From a virus: 64,000 nt of DNA. Position numbers and translations under genes: made by a program. The stretch's first letter is position 1, and every line of letters begins with the position of its first letter. This document shows, piece by piece, positions 41,288 through 49,349 of the stretch. A model generated the notes under the pieces. It did not search any database. It saw only the letters and a list, made by a program, of their open reading frames with translations, and had not been told where the DNA came from. Location of the stretch: positions 49,819 through 113,818 of IMG/VR virus record IMGVR_UViG_3300049914_000251. One strand, given 5' to 3'.

Positions 41288-42360
41288 ATTACCCTCATTT
41301 TGCTCTTAAACCAATCACAACACGACGGCTGAGGAGGTTGCGGAACCTTTTGAAAATTAGCTGTAATAGATTTATCTGCGTCCATGACTATAGTAGAGGA
41401 CGCAGAATTAAACAATACCCCACCTGTCCAGTTAACGAACTGCCAACCACTCGCAGGAATAGCATTAATATCGACTACTGTATTTTCCACATAAGGATAT
41501 GTACCCACGGTCGGATCAGTTGTACCATTACCATTAACAGAAATGTTCAACAGATGATATATAACTGGTGGTGAAGGCAGCGGTTTAAATTTCAAATAAT
41601 GAGCATCATAACCACCAAGTTGCTTAAATACATCTATTGCCTGGAATGGCAGATAAAAACGACCGCTAGCTCCCCAGCCAATACCCCATGAATTTTGCCC
41701 GAAGAATAGACCCTTCTCCTGATCGTAGCCAGCCAGAATAGTTTCATGTCCCCCAGCTACATGATCTGCAGCAGATACATTTGACAATATGCCTGACGGC
41801 TCAACGTTCATCCACTTATCAAACCAGGGTGATCCTATGGATACCAACCAACCAGGTCCACCGGACAACACAGATGCCTCAGAATCAGCCAACGCTGACA
41901 TAATTCCGTTAACTCCATCGACACATCTAAAATAAGCAAACTCCGGATACTTTAATGCCTGTGCCTGCCTTTCCGAAGATGGCGCAGAAATGTCAGCCTT
42001 ATCAGGATCGTACGGCCAGAAATGCTCTAGCAAGCAACCCATTTTCAACAGCCAATCAAAACAGTCTTTAGGATATGCCCCGATATCTGATGTCAACGTG
42101 CCCTCGATAAACCTGGCACCATTATATATCCATGTCGGAGAATACCACTCTGTAAAAACGTGCAACGATTTAGCCACGGCACCTACATTAGCTCCTATGC
42201 CAAATCCGGTGCAAGAACTTACTGCTCCTTGATACCTGACCTCTGGCAACAGCCTGGACAGATCGACCGCATTTGGAAATCTAACCAGGGCCGCCCTGTG
42301 CAGATAATCACGATTATCAAACTTATCTTTTATCCAGCCCGTTACAAAACTACCCGACAT
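41266..42360 (-). CDS. Papain-like cysteine peptidase with InlB-like C-terminus
   Basis: A 364-residue protein. The peptidase domain has oxyanion Gln44 (YQGAVSSC), nucleophile Cys50 (SSCTGFGIG), His205 (GGHETILAGYD) and Asn223 (GQNSWGIGWG), the C1A order. No propeptide or signal peptide is visible, and the sequence after Asn223 (FYLPFQAIDVF) closes the fold. Residues 265-338 are one InlB-like repeat (NTVVDINAIPASGW..., then DADKSITANF). It may cleave a surface protein during infection or a virion protein during maturation. C1 peptidases with such tails occur on bacterial surfaces, so gene capture from a host is plausible. Confidence 0.8.
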   Translation of the reverse strand: MSGSFVTGWIKDKFDNRDYLHRAALVRFPNAVDLSRLLPEVRYQGAVSSCTGFGIGANVGAVAKSLHVFTEWYSPTWIYNGARFIEGTLTSDIGAYPKDCFDWLLKMGCLLEHFWPYDPDKADISAPSSERQAQALKYPEFAYFRCVDGVNGIMSALADSEASVLSGGPGWLVSIGSPWFDKWMNVEPSGILSNVSAADHVAGGHETILAGYDQEKGLFFGQNSWGIGWGASGRFYLPFQAIDVFKQLGGYDAHYLKFKPLPSPPVIYHLLNISVNGNGTTDPTVGTYPYVENTVVDINAIPASGWQFVNWTGGVLFNSASSTIVMDADKSITANFQKVPQPPQPSCCDWFKSKMRVIWQSRAW

Positions 42361-45051
42361 TTACTTTACCCCCTTCACCGATTCTTCTACTTCGACCATT
42401 AACCGCACCGCCTTTATTTCATCTGTTGTAGGAGTAACAAAGCCCATAGATACCAGTTTCTGCTCTACCAGCTCCTCTACTTCTCTAGGCTTTGACAAGG
42501 GCTTCTTCTCCTCCAAGTTATCACCGGAGCTTCCCATATTAAGCTGTTGAGCGTTTACATCTTGATTAGTAGCAACATCCTGTGCTCCTTCACCAGGGCC
42601 CCACTTATGCGTCTGAAATACTTTACCATCTGCCATCGCCGTTTGTGGCTGCAGCACTTGCCCAGGACCCGGAGGTTTACTGGACACGCCTTGTTCACTA
42701 GGAGCTCCCGGAACCATAGGTATCTTCTCTGGAATAGGCGGCTTCTGTAATTGAGACCCCTGCTTATAAATCTCAACCAATTTAACCAGATTATTGCACT
42801 CAGCCAACTCCCTAACCTCTTTGCTCAGCTTATCATCCTTGCCCATCCTATCCTCCTGATTTACTAACCCATCAGCAGATTTCACCCACAGCGGAGCAGA
42901 ACTTGACTGCGTAGCCCCGCCTCCCATCTTCTTGACCCTCTCAACTTCCTTCTCAGCAAGTTCATTCTTAACTTTGTCCTCTTCTGAATAACAGATATCA
43001 TCTGCACCTCCACCACCAGAACCGCCTGGATACGGAGTAGCTCCTTGAGACCGTGTTACTAACCCCTTATTGTACGTTTTTTCGTCCTGAACCTTGTCCT
43101 TAGGCGCCTTCGGCTCTTCAGTCACCTTCTCTTCCATCATAATGGTTTTATACGTTCCTGTCTTAGAAGCAGGATCAAGTAACTGCTCCACGCCGTTGAT
43201 TTTTTGAGGTTGTTGCTCCTTTGGTTTCACTAACAGTTTAGCATCTAAAGACGTTACTAAACCACCAGCGGTGTACTGATGCCCCGTAGGATGAGATCCT
43301 TCCTCATCTTCGTTCTGCCACCCTACCGTGCCGTAACTCTCCTTATTCTCTCCCTGCTCATTACGATGCTCAACATCTTCAGGACTTTCCTTACCGTGAA
43401 TCACCACAGCCGCTCCTTTGGCCTTCTCCAACTCATTGTTCAGCTCTTCAACTTTATCATCACTGAAAAGATCTTCAGGCTCATTTGAAATATATTTATT
43501 ACACACGCAATTAGGATCCACAAACCCCACAAATGGGCACCACGGAGTACCAAAATTAGATACCATTGGATCTGACCTGTCAGGTTCATGATAAAACCCG
43601 CAATACATGCATCGCATTTCATCGTCTGCTGGACGATACCCCACATCTCTAGCTAGATCCACAGCCACTTCTAAAATTGAGGACACGTTAGATAACAGCG
43701 CATTTGCTGCTTCCATTATCTCAAGATTAGGAGCCTTCACAGCCTTCTCCAGCAATTCCAAAGATTCCCCAGTCAATCTGTTCTCCGGTACTTTAACCCC
43801 GGACTTAGCAACATTATCCCTAATCACCTTATAAAACTCAGCTGCATCCTCATCCATAGCATCAGGATGATATATTGCAGCCTTACGATTAACCAGTTGA
43901 CTCATCACCTGCTCTCCAGCCTTCACAATCTGATCCTCTGTGTACTTAGCAGATCCTGATTTCATCATCTTGTAAAAAGCCGACAGAACTCTCCAATCAT
44001 CGGCAAGCTGCCTGTTATCAAGTTCAGTGGGATCGTAATAATCCAATTTCTGCTTACGCAGTCCGCCCTCACACTTAATACCAGAATCCACTTTCTTGAG
44101 AGAATTCATATCATCCTCAGAAAGAACCTCTCCAATACCCTCACTCGGACTATCATTTCCTCTTGCTACGTTATCTCCTGTAGTTGGCCTTAGCCCGGCA
44201 CCATAAACTCCGCCTCCTCCACCTTCCACAGTGCCAGTAGAGTCCTTCTTAATTTGCAAAGCATCCATCTGAGCCACAACTTCCCTTGCCTTTACCATAG
44301 CTATCTGCGTAGGCGGAACATACTCTACACCATCAGCGTGAGCGTAAAACTGAATACGATCGTACGCCACATATACCTTGTTAGGATCCACCCCTACTTC
44401 CTGAGCCATACTCCGCACCTTTTCCTCTAATTGACTGTGTGTAAACTGCATATGACCTATGTGCGTGAAAATAACAGATTTTATTTCCAACTCCTTGCAC
44501 ATCTTAAGTGAATTATAAATGCTCTGATGTCCCGCAGGCTCTGTCACATCGTCCACTAAACTGTTGCCACAAAGCACAGCTACTGACACTCCCTTAATTG
44601 ACTTAGGTTCATCTATCCTTAAAAAATCAGGAGCATATGCCACACTGATATCCTTGTACTTGAAAATGAACCCCACTGTGGTAGTGTCCTTAGCATGAGT
44701 AACTACAAATGGGTCAATCTTAACTCCATCAGGCAGCTCAGCGCCACGTTGAAGATAAACTACCGTACCCATAGGCAAATCAGGAACTCCCATGATATGA
44801 TCACCGTGCCTATGGGTAACGAAAACAGCCTCGGGTATTAAGTCCTTCATCTGCTCCTTAATATCCGGGCCGCAATCAAAAAGTATCAGACGGCGATCGC
44901 AGTCTATCAAACAGGCTGCCTTCATCCGCGCTGATAACCCCTTCTCGGCTGCCTCTTTACATTGAGGACAATCACACCCTTCTTTCGGTAATGCATGCCC
45001 ATTACCCGAACCAAGTACTATCACACTCACAGTCTTATCAGTCTTTTCCAT
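42361..45051 (-). CDS. Large protein with N-terminal metallo-beta-lactamase fold
   Basis: An 896-residue protein from ATG 45049-45051, chosen because GGAGGATATA precedes it. Residues 1-240 form an MBL-fold hydrolase of the PhnP/RNase Z-like branch: a Cys-rich loop (CDCPQC, 26-31), Asp59 in LFDCGPD, and the metal motif THRHGDHIMG (79-88), followed by a His in the segment AVIFTHIGHMQ. Residues beyond 280 are long, helical and low-complexity with a Cys cluster (CMYCGFYHEPD) and LEK-like segments (LELLEKAVKAP, LNNELEKAKGAAV). It may act as a virion-associated phosphodiesterase or nuclease whose tail anchors it in the head. Substrate unknown. Confidence 0.65.
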   Translation of the reverse strand: MEKTDKTVSVIVLGSGNGHALPKEGCDCPQCKEAAEKGLSARMKAACLIDCDRRLILFDCGPDIKEQMKDLIPEAVFVTHRHGDHIMGVPDLPMGTVVYLQRGAELPDGVKIDPFVVTHAKDTTTVGFIFKYKDISVAYAPDFLRIDEPKSIKGVSVAVLCGNSLVDDVTEPAGHQSIYNSLKMCKELEIKSVIFTHIGHMQFTHSQLEEKVRSMAQEVGVDPNKVYVAYDRIQFYAHADGVEYVPPTQIAMVKAREVVAQMDALQIKKDSTGTVEGGGGGVYGAGLRPTTGDNVARGNDSPSEGIGEVLSEDDMNSLKKVDSGIKCEGGLRKQKLDYYDPTELDNRQLADDWRVLSAFYKMMKSGSAKYTEDQIVKAGEQVMSQLVNRKAAIYHPDAMDEDAAEFYKVIRDNVAKSGVKVPENRLTGESLELLEKAVKAPNLEIMEAANALLSNVSSILEVAVDLARDVGYRPADDEMRCMYCGFYHEPDRSDPMVSNFGTPWCPFVGFVDPNCVCNKYISNEPEDLFSDDKVEELNNELEKAKGAAVVIHGKESPEDVEHRNEQGENKESYGTVGWQNEDEEGSHPTGHQYTAGGLVTSLDAKLLVKPKEQQPQKINGVEQLLDPASKTGTYKTIMMEEKVTEEPKAPKDKVQDEKTYNKGLVTRSQGATPYPGGSGGGGADDICYSEEDKVKNELAEKEVERVKKMGGGATQSSSAPLWVKSADGLVNQEDRMGKDDKLSKEVRELAECNNLVKLVEIYKQGSQLQKPPIPEKIPMVPGAPSEQGVSSKPPGPGQVLQPQTAMADGKVFQTHKWGPGEGAQDVATNQDVNAQQLNMGSSGDNLEEKKPLSKPREVEELVEQKLVSMGFVTPTTDEIKAVRLMVEVEESVKGVK

Positions 45052-45554
45052 TATATCCTCCGACCGGCAGTGAGAATCCATATTTCATCTGCCCTGTCCG
45101 GATTCTGTAAAAAAGGTTCTATTACAGTACGGAACAGCTCACTCACATTTGGAGCATCTCCCAGCGGTTTCCACTTTCCATCTTCCAGCACCTTATACCA
45201 TACCCGGACCTGCTCACCATCTCCTATGTGATGGTGAATGTCCAGTTTAATAACCACGCCTTCCCTATTGACAGTAACCATCCCGGGAGACTTAAAACCC
45301 AGCCCCATTCTGCGCGAATTAGACTCTATATCATCGTTTACACGTTGCACAAGCCTGTCCTTCTCCTCTTTCTCCATAAGTTTCAATCTTTCCAGCTCGG
45401 TGGCCTTCTGCAACTCATAAGGTTTGCACCAGCGAACAGACTTATATGTCCGCCCTCCGAGATTGACCTCTGTCTCGCGTAGAAAGAAGCCTTCAGACTG
45501 CTTACGCAGTTCAAGCTCACGCCTGACTATAGACTTTTCGAGTTCTTCAGTCAC
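45051..45554 (-). CDS. Hypothetical protein with LEK motif (167 aa)
   Basis: Begins MTEELEKSIVRRELELRKQS, a variant of the LEK motif, followed by GRTYKSVRWCKPYEL, a variant of the RGG-RWM motif. The C-terminal half is a small alpha/beta segment (VVIKLDIHHHIGDGEQVRVW, then ELFRTVIEPFL). Coupled to the MBL-fold gene by TAATG. The tag pair suggests that it belongs to the same set as the kinase-like and 580-residue proteins. Function unknown. Confidence 0.55.
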   Translation of the reverse strand: MTEELEKSIVRRELELRKQSEGFFLRETEVNLGGRTYKSVRWCKPYELQKATELERLKLMEKEEKDRLVQRVNDDIESNSRRMGLGFKSPGMVTVNREGVVIKLDIHHHIGDGEQVRVWYKVLEDGKWKPLGDAPNVSELFRTVIEPFLQNPDRADEIWILTAGRRI

Positions 45555-45562
45555 TAAATCTC

Positions 45563-46333
45563 CTAATCAGCTCCGCTTTCTGCCCTATCAGCACACGAAT
45601 CACACTGATAATGATGAGCAGCATCCTCTCTCGTCAACCTGTTCGGCTTTTTACAGGTAGGACACGGTAGATTACGAGGGTTATGCTTAGAAGCTGCCCT
45701 TAAAGCGCTCCTACCACCAGGATCAGCAAATCTTATTGGCTCTCGCCCCTCATCCTCAGCCTCTAAACCCCGTTCATACTCGTCATCATCTTCCTGTTTC
45801 CGAATACTCTCTGAGACTATCCCACCTTTAGATGGCTTACTCTCCTTACCTTCGGTTGCCTCTTCGACTATCCCACCTTTTGATGGTTTGTCCTCACCAG
45901 TTTTAGGCGGTCTGTTCCACCAATCAACGCTCTTATGTTTCTTCGGTGGTATGTACTCCTCATCTTTCTTCACATCCTTACCTTTAATAGCAGTTTTAAC
46001 CTTTATACCCTTCTTATCTTTCTTATCTGACTTGAGCTGTCCTTTGAATGCGCTAGAAAGATAAACCGCCCCCTTCTCAAGCTCTCGCAGAACTACTGTT
46101 TTAGGATCCTTATCGTGAATATAAGACTTATATAGCTCTACCACTTCTTGAGCCTTCTTCACATCAGTACCTATCACATCACCGAACAGTTCAACAATCT
46201 CGTTTGCTACCGCGTCTAAATCAACGTTAGCAACCTCAGCCTCATTCGCTACTGCATGTTTGAACGGTTTCTGTGTCTGAAGTATCAGAAGAACCAGCTC
46301 CTTTAACTTCTTTTCGTCCTTCTCCTCCGCCAT
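45563..46333 (-). CDS. Hypothetical protein with C-terminal zinc ribbon (256 aa)
   Basis: Starts behind AAGGAGGT inside the end of the HNH gene (92-nt overlap). It is rich in Lys, Glu and Gly. An N-terminal helix pair (LVLLILQTQKPFKHA, AQEVVELYKSYIH) is followed by VVLRELEKGAVYLSSAFKG, a partial LEK motif; then a linker with two near-identical SKGGIV segments; and a zinc ribbon (CPTCKKPNRLTRED, CDSC). Probably a scaffold- or head-associated protein. The overlap implies that the HNH gene invaded just upstream. Confidence 0.5.
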   Translation of the reverse strand: MAEEKDEKKLKELVLLILQTQKPFKHAVANEAEVANVDLDAVANEIVELFGDVIGTDVKKAQEVVELYKSYIHDKDPKTVVLRELEKGAVYLSSAFKGQLKSDKKDKKGIKVKTAIKGKDVKKDEEYIPPKKHKSVDWWNRPPKTGEDKPSKGGIVEEATEGKESKPSKGGIVSESIRKQEDDDEYERGLEAEDEGREPIRFADPGGRSALRAASKHNPRNLPCPTCKKPNRLTREDAAHHYQCDSCADRAESGAD

Positions 46334-46697
46334 TATATACCTCCTTGTACAAAGCGGCTTTAACCCGTCGCCACTTTCGTATCATTTTCATATCCTCTTT
46401 TGTTTTAACTTTATGACATCTTTTACAAAGCACCTGCAAATTCTTCCTGTCATGCGTACCACCTAAAGCTCTTGGAATAATATGGTCAAGTTGCCTTTTA
46501 ACTCTTGAACCGCATCTTACACACGACCTGTCCTCTATTACTATCCGCTCATACCTTACCTGTTCAAGCTCATATCCCTTAGTACCTAAATACTTCAGAT
46601 ACCTCTTTCGCTTTCTAAATTTACTCAATAGCCTCTCACGTAAAGTAGGCTCCTGCTTCAGAACCTGCCCCATCGACGGAGGCTTCAGATTACTCAC
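46242..46697 (-). CDS. HNH endonuclease 2
   Basis: A 151-residue protein with the HNH pattern CVRCGSRVKRQLDHIIPRAL, then NLQVLCKRCHKVKTKED. Its core is close to endonuclease 3 (56095-56706; shared PRALGGT and KTKED). The last 30 residues (EGRKEVKGAGSSDTS...) come from the region overlapping the downstream gene and are probably not conserved. The start is a GTG at 46695-46697; a later ATG is possible. Free-standing homing-type nuclease inserted in the head-gene region. Confidence 0.75.
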   Translation of the reverse strand: MSNLKPPSMGQVLKQEPTLRERLLSKFRKRKRYLKYLGTKGYELEQVRYERIVIEDRSCVRCGSRVKRQLDHIIPRALGGTHDRKNLQVLCKRCHKVKTKEDMKMIRKWRRVKAALYKEVYNGGGEGRKEVKGAGSSDTSDTETVQTCSSE

Positions 46698-46729
46698 TTA
46701 TGCCCCTACGTGCCTCAACACGCCCTCTC

Positions 46730-48472
46730 TTATAGCGACTGCTCAGGATATATACCTTTGGGGTTATTCGCATCTAATCCCGTAATAGGTTTAGACACCT
46801 CGGATTTCTTTTCTTTCGGGCCCTCACACTCAGCACATTCTCCAGTCGGACCCAAAGACCTCAGCTCCTTCCAACAAGTTTTACACGTGCCATAACCCCT
46901 GGCTGCCTTCTCCAGTTCATACAGCACTACAGCTTTCTCCAATCCCAATGCCTCGACTCTCTTCAACGGAACTCCTTGAACCCAGCCTTTCCCACCGTAA
47001 TTCTGTGCCACTACTACAAACTCCCCATGTGCAGGAATCAGAATTATCTCTCCTAAATCAGGCAAAGGTTCTCCAACCATAAAACTCGCTCTAGCAGTTT
47101 CGCCTACCCTCAAGGCCTTGCGCCATCTGGCTTGCAGAACATCCTTTACCTCTCCGGCCTTTTCTTTCTCACCCCCAACGGCCTCTTTAAAGGCTTCAGG
47201 ATCTCCAGCATGTAAACGATCTGTCAGGCCTCCTACGGCGTGTAATTTCTCCTCACCCTTACTCTCCTTAGGAACATCCTTCTTAGGTACTACTTTCGCC
47301 TGCGGCATTACTGATTTAACTCCCAAAATACCGCCCACATTTAAAATCTGGCCTATCACCTTATGCATTATCTCATAACCAGAATAGCTTTCTACGGCTT
47401 TAGCTTCTCCTCTCTTAGCAGCTTCCTTCCATTTAGCCATTCCCGACTCAGCCCCTTTCATGGCATGCCACAGTTGCTTCTCAGATAGGTCAGCCTTCAC
47501 ACCAGCCACATCACCTTTACGATACGCCCCTATTGCCTTGCCTAACATTATCTTATCAAGACGATCATCCCTTACCTCGTGAGCTAAAGGCCAAAGGTGT
47601 TTCGGCTTAGGCACCACTAATTTCTCATGCGTCAACAATCTTTCCTTGTTTTGAGGAGGTGCTCCTCTAACTACACTTCGCGCTTCACGATAAGCATCCC
47701 GGGCTGCCACTAACCCAATATCAAACCTTGCTCTTGCGACCTTCAAAATTTCAAGCATATCAGGATCACTGGTAGCCTTAATACTATCCACCATAAACTT
47801 AGCCAGCGCTTCCTTTTCATCCGGTTTCAAATCAAAATACTCTTTATTATACTTCCTAGGCTCAGGCTCGACCGCAACAGGATGTCCTTTAGGTAGCTCC
47901 ATACCCATTTTCTCCATGACAAATCTCTGTGCTTTGAGCGGCAAATCTTCCATCTTTATAGCCTGCCCTAATTGCCCATAGGTAATCTTATTACCGTAAT
48001 CCCCAGCATACTGACCAAACCCATTAGGAGCGTAAGGATCCTCATCAAACCCGTAAACGCTACCATCAGGAGTAATTAGAGTATATCGATCTACTGCCTT
48101 ACCTGGCCCCTCATCAAATATTCTCGGTCCTTTGGCTTCTTCGGCCTCCCGTGCTTTAATCCTTTCGGCCTCCCGTGCTTTAATCCTTTCATACTCGGCT
48201 ACCCGTAAATACTTTATTTCAGGCTTAGGAGCTATTTCTTGACCCCCAGCAGCTCCTGGAACTTTCGCAGGTTCAACTATCCTAGCCCCTTCTGGCAGCT
48301 TCTCGCCCTCTTTCATCCACCTGTGAGACTTAAAAGGTACTGCTCCACGATGTACTATAACTTCAACCAGATTATATCCTGGTTTACCCGGATTACTCCA
48401 CCCGGCAAGTTCCAATTCGATATCCTTCTCCAATTCCTTTATAACAAGCTGCTTCTCCAATGATAGTTCCAT
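46730..48472 (-). CDS. Head-region protein with N- and C-terminal LEK motifs (580 aa)
   Basis: Begins MELSLEKQLVIKELEKDIEL, continues with PGYNLVEVIVHRGAVPFKSH and RWMKEG, and near the C-terminus has LGLEKAVVLYELEKAARGYG followed by a zinc ribbon (CKTCWKELRS, CAEC). The middle is helical and charged, with a duplicated YERIKAREAERIKAREAEEA stretch and a region VGGILGVKSVMPQAKVVPKK that could be a kinase/nuclease-like fold remnant. It looks like a modular head protein with attachment tags at both ends. No enzymatic domain recognised. Confidence 0.55.
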   Translation of the reverse strand: MELSLEKQLVIKELEKDIELELAGWSNPGKPGYNLVEVIVHRGAVPFKSHRWMKEGEKLPEGARIVEPAKVPGAAGGQEIAPKPEIKYLRVAEYERIKAREAERIKAREAEEAKGPRIFDEGPGKAVDRYTLITPDGSVYGFDEDPYAPNGFGQYAGDYGNKITYGQLGQAIKMEDLPLKAQRFVMEKMGMELPKGHPVAVEPEPRKYNKEYFDLKPDEKEALAKFMVDSIKATSDPDMLEILKVARARFDIGLVAARDAYREARSVVRGAPPQNKERLLTHEKLVVPKPKHLWPLAHEVRDDRLDKIMLGKAIGAYRKGDVAGVKADLSEKQLWHAMKGAESGMAKWKEAAKRGEAKAVESYSGYEIMHKVIGQILNVGGILGVKSVMPQAKVVPKKDVPKESKGEEKLHAVGGLTDRLHAGDPEAFKEAVGGEKEKAGEVKDVLQARWRKALRVGETARASFMVGEPLPDLGEIILIPAHGEFVVVAQNYGGKGWVQGVPLKRVEALGLEKAVVLYELEKAARGYGTCKTCWKELRSLGPTGECAECEGPKEKKSEVSKPITGLDANNPKGIYPEQSL

Positions 48473-48822
48473 TACTGCCTCCCCAAAGCTAACCGTGTCA
48501 GGCTAATACCCTTCACTATGTACTCACCCAGTTTAGCCATAGTTGTCTTTAACGCACGCTCTGTATAATAAGTACCCCGCGGTGGTTTTTGCTTAGTCAC
48601 CTTAGGCACTACATGCTCCCTTACATACGCATATGGAGCATGATAATCAATTTCAGCACCATCAGCCGTCTCAAATTCCTCGCCGCTCTGCTTCAATATG
48701 CCCTTCACCACCGGCACATCTAGCTGAGACTCAGCGAATGTTGCTTCCACAAACATCTTAGTCCCTAGCACCAAACCCCTGACGAACTCATCCACATCTC
48801 TCGGATCGATTTTAATTGTCAT
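48472..48822 (-). CDS. HK97 gp10-like morphogenesis protein
   Basis: A 116-residue protein with the gp10 pattern: a helical N-terminus (VDEFVRGLVLGTKMFVEATF), VVKGILKQSGEEFE, AEIDYHAPYAYVREHVVP, GTYYTERALKTTMAKLGEYI. gp10-like proteins act at the head-tail junction as tail-completion or neck factors. Here it is far from the connector genes, between a fibre module and the tag-bearing protein, an unusual position. TAATG-like overlap with the downstream gene. Confidence 0.65.
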   Translation of the reverse strand: MTIKIDPRDVDEFVRGLVLGTKMFVEATFAESQLDVPVVKGILKQSGEEFETADGAEIDYHAPYAYVREHVVPKVTKQKPPRGTYYTERALKTTMAKLGEYIVKGISLTRLALGRQ

Positions 48823-48831
48823 TTCATTGTC

Positions 48832-49347
48832 CTAAAAATTGATTCCTAAAAGTGAACCTGCATACAATGTCTCAAACATAAGATCTCCTGTGTAATCTGC
48901 CCATGTACTACCACTATCACCACTATAACAACCATTTCCACCATCATAGGTAGGGGAAGAGAAATCACCACGCCAACCAACATATGTGGCTAGAGTAGTC
49001 ACAGATGTTCTGCACACTATGGCATATTTAGTAAATCCTAAAAGGGAGGCCGCTGACGTAAACGTGATAGTTCTCCACTCAAAAGGAGATGCTGTAGGTA
49101 ATGTATTACCATTTGTTGTTCCTACACATAAATCGCCACCTGTTGGCCGACCATTAACATCAGTGGCCCGAATACTCACTGTCAATGTGCCTGGAGAACC
49201 TAACCTGTAAATTAACAAGGTTACTGCACCAATTCGATAGGGGATTAGATTGGTAAAAGTCATTGCCTTCCAATATACATTAGGATTTCCATTTCCTATG
49301 GCAACGGCAGCGTCGTCATTACTAACATAGGCTTGTCCTCTATTCAT
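48832..49347 (-). CDS. Jelly-roll (lectin-like) module protein
   Basis: About 171 residues from ATG 49345-49347 (a TTG 10 codons earlier is possible but overlaps the fibre gene). The sequence YRIGAVTLLIYRLGSPGTLT, ATDVNGRPTGGDLC and YAIVCRTSVTTLATYVGWRG matches modules in the giant adhesin (YRVGTPDTLTVYVYATDGAG). This beta-sandwich is a candidate carbohydrate-binding module. Located at the C-terminal end of the large collagen fibre gene, it could be a receptor-binding partner of that fibre. Confidence 0.6.
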   Translation of the reverse strand: MNRGQAYVSNDDAAVAIGNGNPNVYWKAMTFTNLIPYRIGAVTLLIYRLGSPGTLTVSIRATDVNGRPTGGDLCVGTTNGNTLPTASPFEWRTITFTSAASLLGFTKYAIVCRTSVTTLATYVGWRGDFSSPTYDGGNGCYSGDSGSTWADYTGDLMFETLYAGSLLGINF

Positions 49348-49349
49348 AT

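Noticed and set aside
46730-48472. Kinase or nuclease domain in the middle of the 580-residue protein
   Set aside because: No complete catalytic motif set is visible; composition is helical and charged only.
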